Positions 7,215 through 9,387 of a stretch of DNA of 9,387 bases are shown piece after piece (positions within the stretch are counted from its first letter, which is position 1; the number at the start of each line of letters is the position of its first letter). A program made the position numbers and the translations under genes. A model generated the notes under the pieces. That model saw nothing but the letters and a program-made list of their open reading frames with translations. It made no database searches and had not been told where the DNA came from. The DNA comes from Sphingobacteriales bacterium (GTDB taxonomy: Bacteria; Bacteroidota; Bacteroidia; Sphingobacteriales; Sphingobacteriaceae). The stretch covers positions 1 through 9,387 of the forward strand of contig JAGVEE010000233.1 in assembly GCA_020058405.1 (NCBI GenBank). Reading direction: 5' to 3'.

Positions 7215-7996
7215 TTTTCTTCTTCGGGTTCATACACCACTTCTTCACCTTCGGCTCTAGAACTGATCCAGAAATTATTGTAGCCCAAGCCCACTTGTAT
7301 TTTAATCATTTGTTGTTGCAACATTTCTAGTATTGCTAAAAACGAATAAACTACTTCTACACGATCTTTACTGCTTAACATTACAGATTCAAAATCTATT
7401 CTATCATTCGTTAATAATAAATCCGTCAGATGTTTCTTTTGATCTTCAATAGTATATGGGTATTGAATAACAGTATGTCTAACCTCTTCTGGTTTGTTTA
7501 CATATCTATTTAATACTTTTTGATAAACAGTAAGAAGCTTGTATAAATCTAAGGTTTGCAATTCATCTTCTTGGGTAGCACTTTCGCGTACAGCAATTAA
7601 ATCGTTTGCAATATTACCACGAGTATATCTTTTTGCACGTTCATCCAACATCACTTCCATTTCGGCAGATGCTTCTTTAAACTTTTTATATTCTAATAAT
7701 TTCTGAACTAAATCTTTTCTAGGATCCACTTCGTTTCCTTCATCATCGATAATCGGACGAGGAAGTAACATGCGGGCTTTAATTTGCATTAAACGAGCGG
7801 CTACTAATATAAACTCCGATGCGAGTTCTATATTTAATGCCGTCATTTGTTCAATATAGGTCAAGAAATCTTTCGTGATTTTCGCAATCGGAATATCATA
7901 AATATCCAACTCGTCACGTTCTATAAAGAACAATAACAAATCGAAGGGACCTTCAAACTGAGGTAAGCGAATTTCGAACTTTTCTTGCCAATTCAT
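7211..7996 (-). CDS. scpA: Segregation and condensation protein A (kleisin of SMC-ScpAB)
   Basis: ScpA is the kleisin subunit that bridges the SMC heads and binds ScpB in the bacterial condensin, acting on the nucleoid in chromosome compaction and segregation. The 261-residue protein begins with the diagnostic block FEGPFDLLLFFIERDELDIY (14-33), followed by DIPIAKIT and the helical N-terminal SMC-neck-binding region with LVAARLMQIKARMLLPRP (64-81). A charged, variable middle (about 82-165) leads to the C-terminal winged-helix segment around VVYSFLAILEMLQQQMIKIQ (215-234). The last 13 residues are acidic (EEVVYEPEEEN end). The ATG at 7996 fits the family start and lies 4 nt after a TATCTTTG box. 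The gene diverges from dxs, and scpB is not in the window. Confidence 0.95.
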   Translation of the reverse strand: MNWQEKFEIRLPQFEGPFDLLLFFIERDELDIYDIPIAKITKDFLTYIEQMTALNIELASEFILVAARLMQIKARMLLPRPIIDDEGNEVDPRKDLVQKLLEYKKFKEASAEMEVMLDERAKRYTRGNIANDLIAVRESATQEDELQTLDLYKLLTVYQKVLNRYVNKPEEVRHTVIQYPYTIEDQKKHLTDLLLTNDRIDFESVMLSSKDRVEVVYSFLAILEMLQQQMIKIQVGLGYNNFWISSRAEGEEVVYEPEEEN

Positions 7997-8000
7997 CTTT

Positions 8001-8008
8001 CAAAGATA
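8001..8008 (-). promoter_or_regulatory. Putative scpA -7 promoter box TATCTTTG
   Basis: The same octanucleotide as upstream of rlmN, again ending exactly 4 nt before the start codon (spacer AAAG). Octamer array 2 starts 7 bp upstream of the box, so it takes the place of the -33 region. Candidate -33-like tetramers in the array on the minus strand are TTCG 15 nt away and TTTG 23 nt away. Leaderless transcription is inferred. Confidence 0.6.
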
Positions 8009-8015
8009 ATGATTT

Positions 8016-8191
8016 CGAAGATTCGAAGGTTCAAAAATTCGAAAATTCGAAGGTTCGAAAAATCGAAGGTTCAAAAAATCGAAAATTCGAAGGTTCGAAA
8101 ATTCGAGGGTTTGAAAATTCGAGGCTTCGAAGGTTTGAAAATTCGAGGGTTTGTAAATTTGAGGATTCGAAAATTCGAATCTTCGAAACTT
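8016..8191 (+). repeat. Octamer array 2 (22 units of CGAARRTT in perfect phase)
   Basis: The stretch divides into 22 consecutive 8-bp units with no insertion or deletion. Most are CGAAGGTT, CGAAAATT or one- to three-base variants such as CGAGGGTT, TGAAAATT and CAAAAATT. TT at unit positions 7-8 is kept in 20 units, and a purine (G or A) at position 2 in all 22. Blocks 8024-8063 and 8064-8103 are 38/40 identical, giving a 40-bp (five-octamer) higher-order period. Divergence increases toward dxs. It fills most of the 237-bp gap between the divergent scpA and dxs genes. Both strands are open as short reading frames, but only because the unit lacks stop triplets; I do not annotate them. Confidence 0.95.
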
Positions 8192-8208
8192 TGAGCCCCT
8201 CTTTTTGT

Positions 8209-8216
8209 TATATTTG
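8209..8216 (+). promoter_or_regulatory. Putative dxs -7 promoter box TATATTTG
   Basis: This is an exact match to TAnnTTTG on the plus strand, 17 nt before the dxs ATG, so a short leader of roughly 13 nt is expected, unlike the leftward genes. A TTTG at 8190-8193 lies 15 nt upstream, shorter than the usual -33 spacing. It straddles the last base pairs of octamer array 2. Confidence 0.5.
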
Positions 8217-8233
8217 TCATTTAACCCAATATA

Positions 8234-9387
8234 ATGAATCAACAACAAGGCGAACTCTTACAAAACATTAACCTTCCAGCAGATTTAAGAAAACTGGCAG
8301 AAAGTCAACTACCACAGGTAGCCGACGAATTACGTCAGTATATCATAGACATGGTATCGGTAAACGGTGGCCATTTTGGGGCTAGTTTAGGTGTGGTAGA
8401 GTTGAGTGTTGCATTACATTATGTGTTCAATACTCCCGACGATCAATTGGTTTGGGATGTTGGGCACCAAGCTTATGGCCATAAAATTTTAACTGGCAGG
8501 AAAGATCAGTTTCACACAAACAGAGTTTACAAAGGTATAAGTGGTTTCCCAAAACGTTCAGAAAGTGAGTACGATACATTTGGTGTTGGGCACTCTTCTA
8601 CCTCTATTTCTGCTGCCTTGGGTATGGCAGTAGCATCCAAATATAAAAACGAACCTAACAGACAACACATTGCCGTAATTGGAGATGGCGCCATGACAGC
8701 CGGTATGGCATTTGAAGCATTAAACCATGGAGGAGTAGAAAATGCAAACCTTTTAGTAATTCTAAATGATAACTGCATGTCTATAGACCCTAATGTGGGC
8801 GCATTAAAAGAATATTTAACAGACATTACCACCTCACATACCTATAATAAGGTTCGCGAAGATATTTGGAAGGTGTTAGGTGGCATAAGCCGTTTCGGTC
8901 CAAATGCTCAAGATATTGTAAAGAAAATTGAAAAAGGGATAAAAGGCACCTTACTTAAAAACTCCAATTTATTTGAAGCATTAAAGTTTAGGTATTTTGG
9001 CCCAGTTGATGGGCACGATATCAACCATTTAGTAAAAGTATTAAATGATTTAAAAGATATTCCCGGACCAAAAATATTACACTGCCTAACTGTTAAGGGC
9101 AAAGGCTATGAGTTAGCAGAAAAAGATCAAACCAAATGGCATGCCCCAGGATTGTTTGATAAAATTACCGGTGAAATAAAAAAATCTGCAAATAATGGAC
9201 CTCAACCACCAAAATACCAAGATGTATTTGGAAATACCATGGTAGAGCTTGCAGAAAAGAACGATAAAATAATGGGTATCACACCCGCAATGCCAAGTGG
9301 CTGTTCCTTAAATATTATGATGAAGGCAATGCCTGGTAGAGCATTTGACGTAGGGATTGCAGAACAACATGCCGTAACATTTTCGGC
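8234..9387 (+). CDS. dxs: 1-deoxy-D-xylulose-5-phosphate synthase (3' partial)
   Basis: DXS condenses pyruvate and glyceraldehyde 3-phosphate to DXP with thiamine diphosphate, the first step of the MEP isoprenoid pathway, in the cytoplasm. The window holds 384 codons and two bases of an enzyme usually about 620-640 residues long; the frame is uninterrupted and stops at the window edge. Visible features are GGHFGASLG with the active-site His47, WDVGHQAYGHK at 74-84, the ThDP motif beginning GDGAMTAG at 150 and ending ILNDN at 176-180, and AEQHAVTF at 377-384 with the catalytic Glu378. DPNVGALKEYLTDITTSHTY (185-204) is the form I recognise from Bacteroidota homologues. The ATG at 8234 is the only plausible start, since the repeat array lies just upstream. 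The gene diverges from scpA across octamer array 2. Confidence 0.97.
   Translation, partial: MNQQQGELLQNINLPADLRKLAESQLPQVADELRQYIIDMVSVNGGHFGASLGVVELSVALHYVFNTPDDQLVWDVGHQAYGHKILTGRKDQFHTNRVYKGISGFPKRSESEYDTFGVGHSSTSISAALGMAVASKYKNEPNRQHIAVIGDGAMTAGMAFEALNHGGVENANLLVILNDNCMSIDPNVGALKEYLTDITTSHTYNKVREDIWKVLGGISRFGPNAQDIVKKIEKGIKGTLLKNSNLFEALKFRYFGPVDGHDINHLVKVLNDLKDIPGPKILHCLTVKGKGYELAEKDQTKWHAPGLFDKITGEIKKSANNGPQPPKYQDVFGNTMVELAEKNDKIMGITPAMPSGCSLNIMMKAMPGRAFDVGIAEQHAVTFS

Noticed and set aside
5945..8191. CRISPR array
   Set aside because: Units are contiguous 8-bp repeats without spacers, and there are no cas genes nearby.
7985..8248. Small overlapping open frames on both strands through array 2 (about 69 and 82 residues)
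   Set aside because: They consist of low-complexity peptide from a stop-free octamer, overlap the scpA and dxs starts, and have no independent start signals.

Overview
The window looks like a chromosomal segment from an AT-rich member of the Bacteroidota. The evidence is a very large secreted protein ending in a type IX secretion (T9SS) sorting domain, promoter boxes of the Bacteroidota type (TAnnTTTG), no clear Shine-Dalgarno sites, and a DXS sequence of Bacteroidota type. Genus and species cannot be read from the sequence.

Layout. Positions 1-4082 (+) hold the last 1359 codons of a multidomain surface or secreted protein whose start lies upstream of the window. A perfect hairpin at 4101-4137 serves as a bidirectional terminator where this gene meets a leftward cluster. 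That cluster reads, from right to left: scpA (7996-7211, chromosome segregation), an amidohydrolase (7183-6032), rlmN (5922-4882, 23S rRNA/tRNA m2A methyltransferase) and comF (4834-4136, a phosphoribosyltransferase-fold competence-type protein). dxs (8234 to the window end, +) diverges from scpA and is cut by the right edge. No tRNA, rRNA, CRISPR array, insertion sequence or phage gene was seen.

The genes are ordinary housekeeping and surface functions and do not form an obvious pathway. The unusual part lies between them. Two long arrays built from an 8-bp unit (consensus CGAARRTT on the + strand) fill 5945-6088 and 8016-8191. A third short array with a different 8-bp unit (TTAGCWAA) fills the gap between scpA and the amidohydrolase (7183-7214). 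Both long arrays lie in the same orientation and stop 7-10 bp upstream of an identical promoter box, TATCTTTG. In each case that box is exactly 4 nt from the start codon of the leftward gene (rlmN GTG, scpA ATG). comF has a related box (GACATTTG) at the same 4-nt distance. These three genes therefore probably give leaderless or nearly leaderless mRNAs, and the arrays occupy the place of the normal -33 region.

The first array also forms the 3' end of the amidohydrolase gene, including its stop codon. It creates an in-frame upstream extension of rlmN that would mislead automatic start calling.
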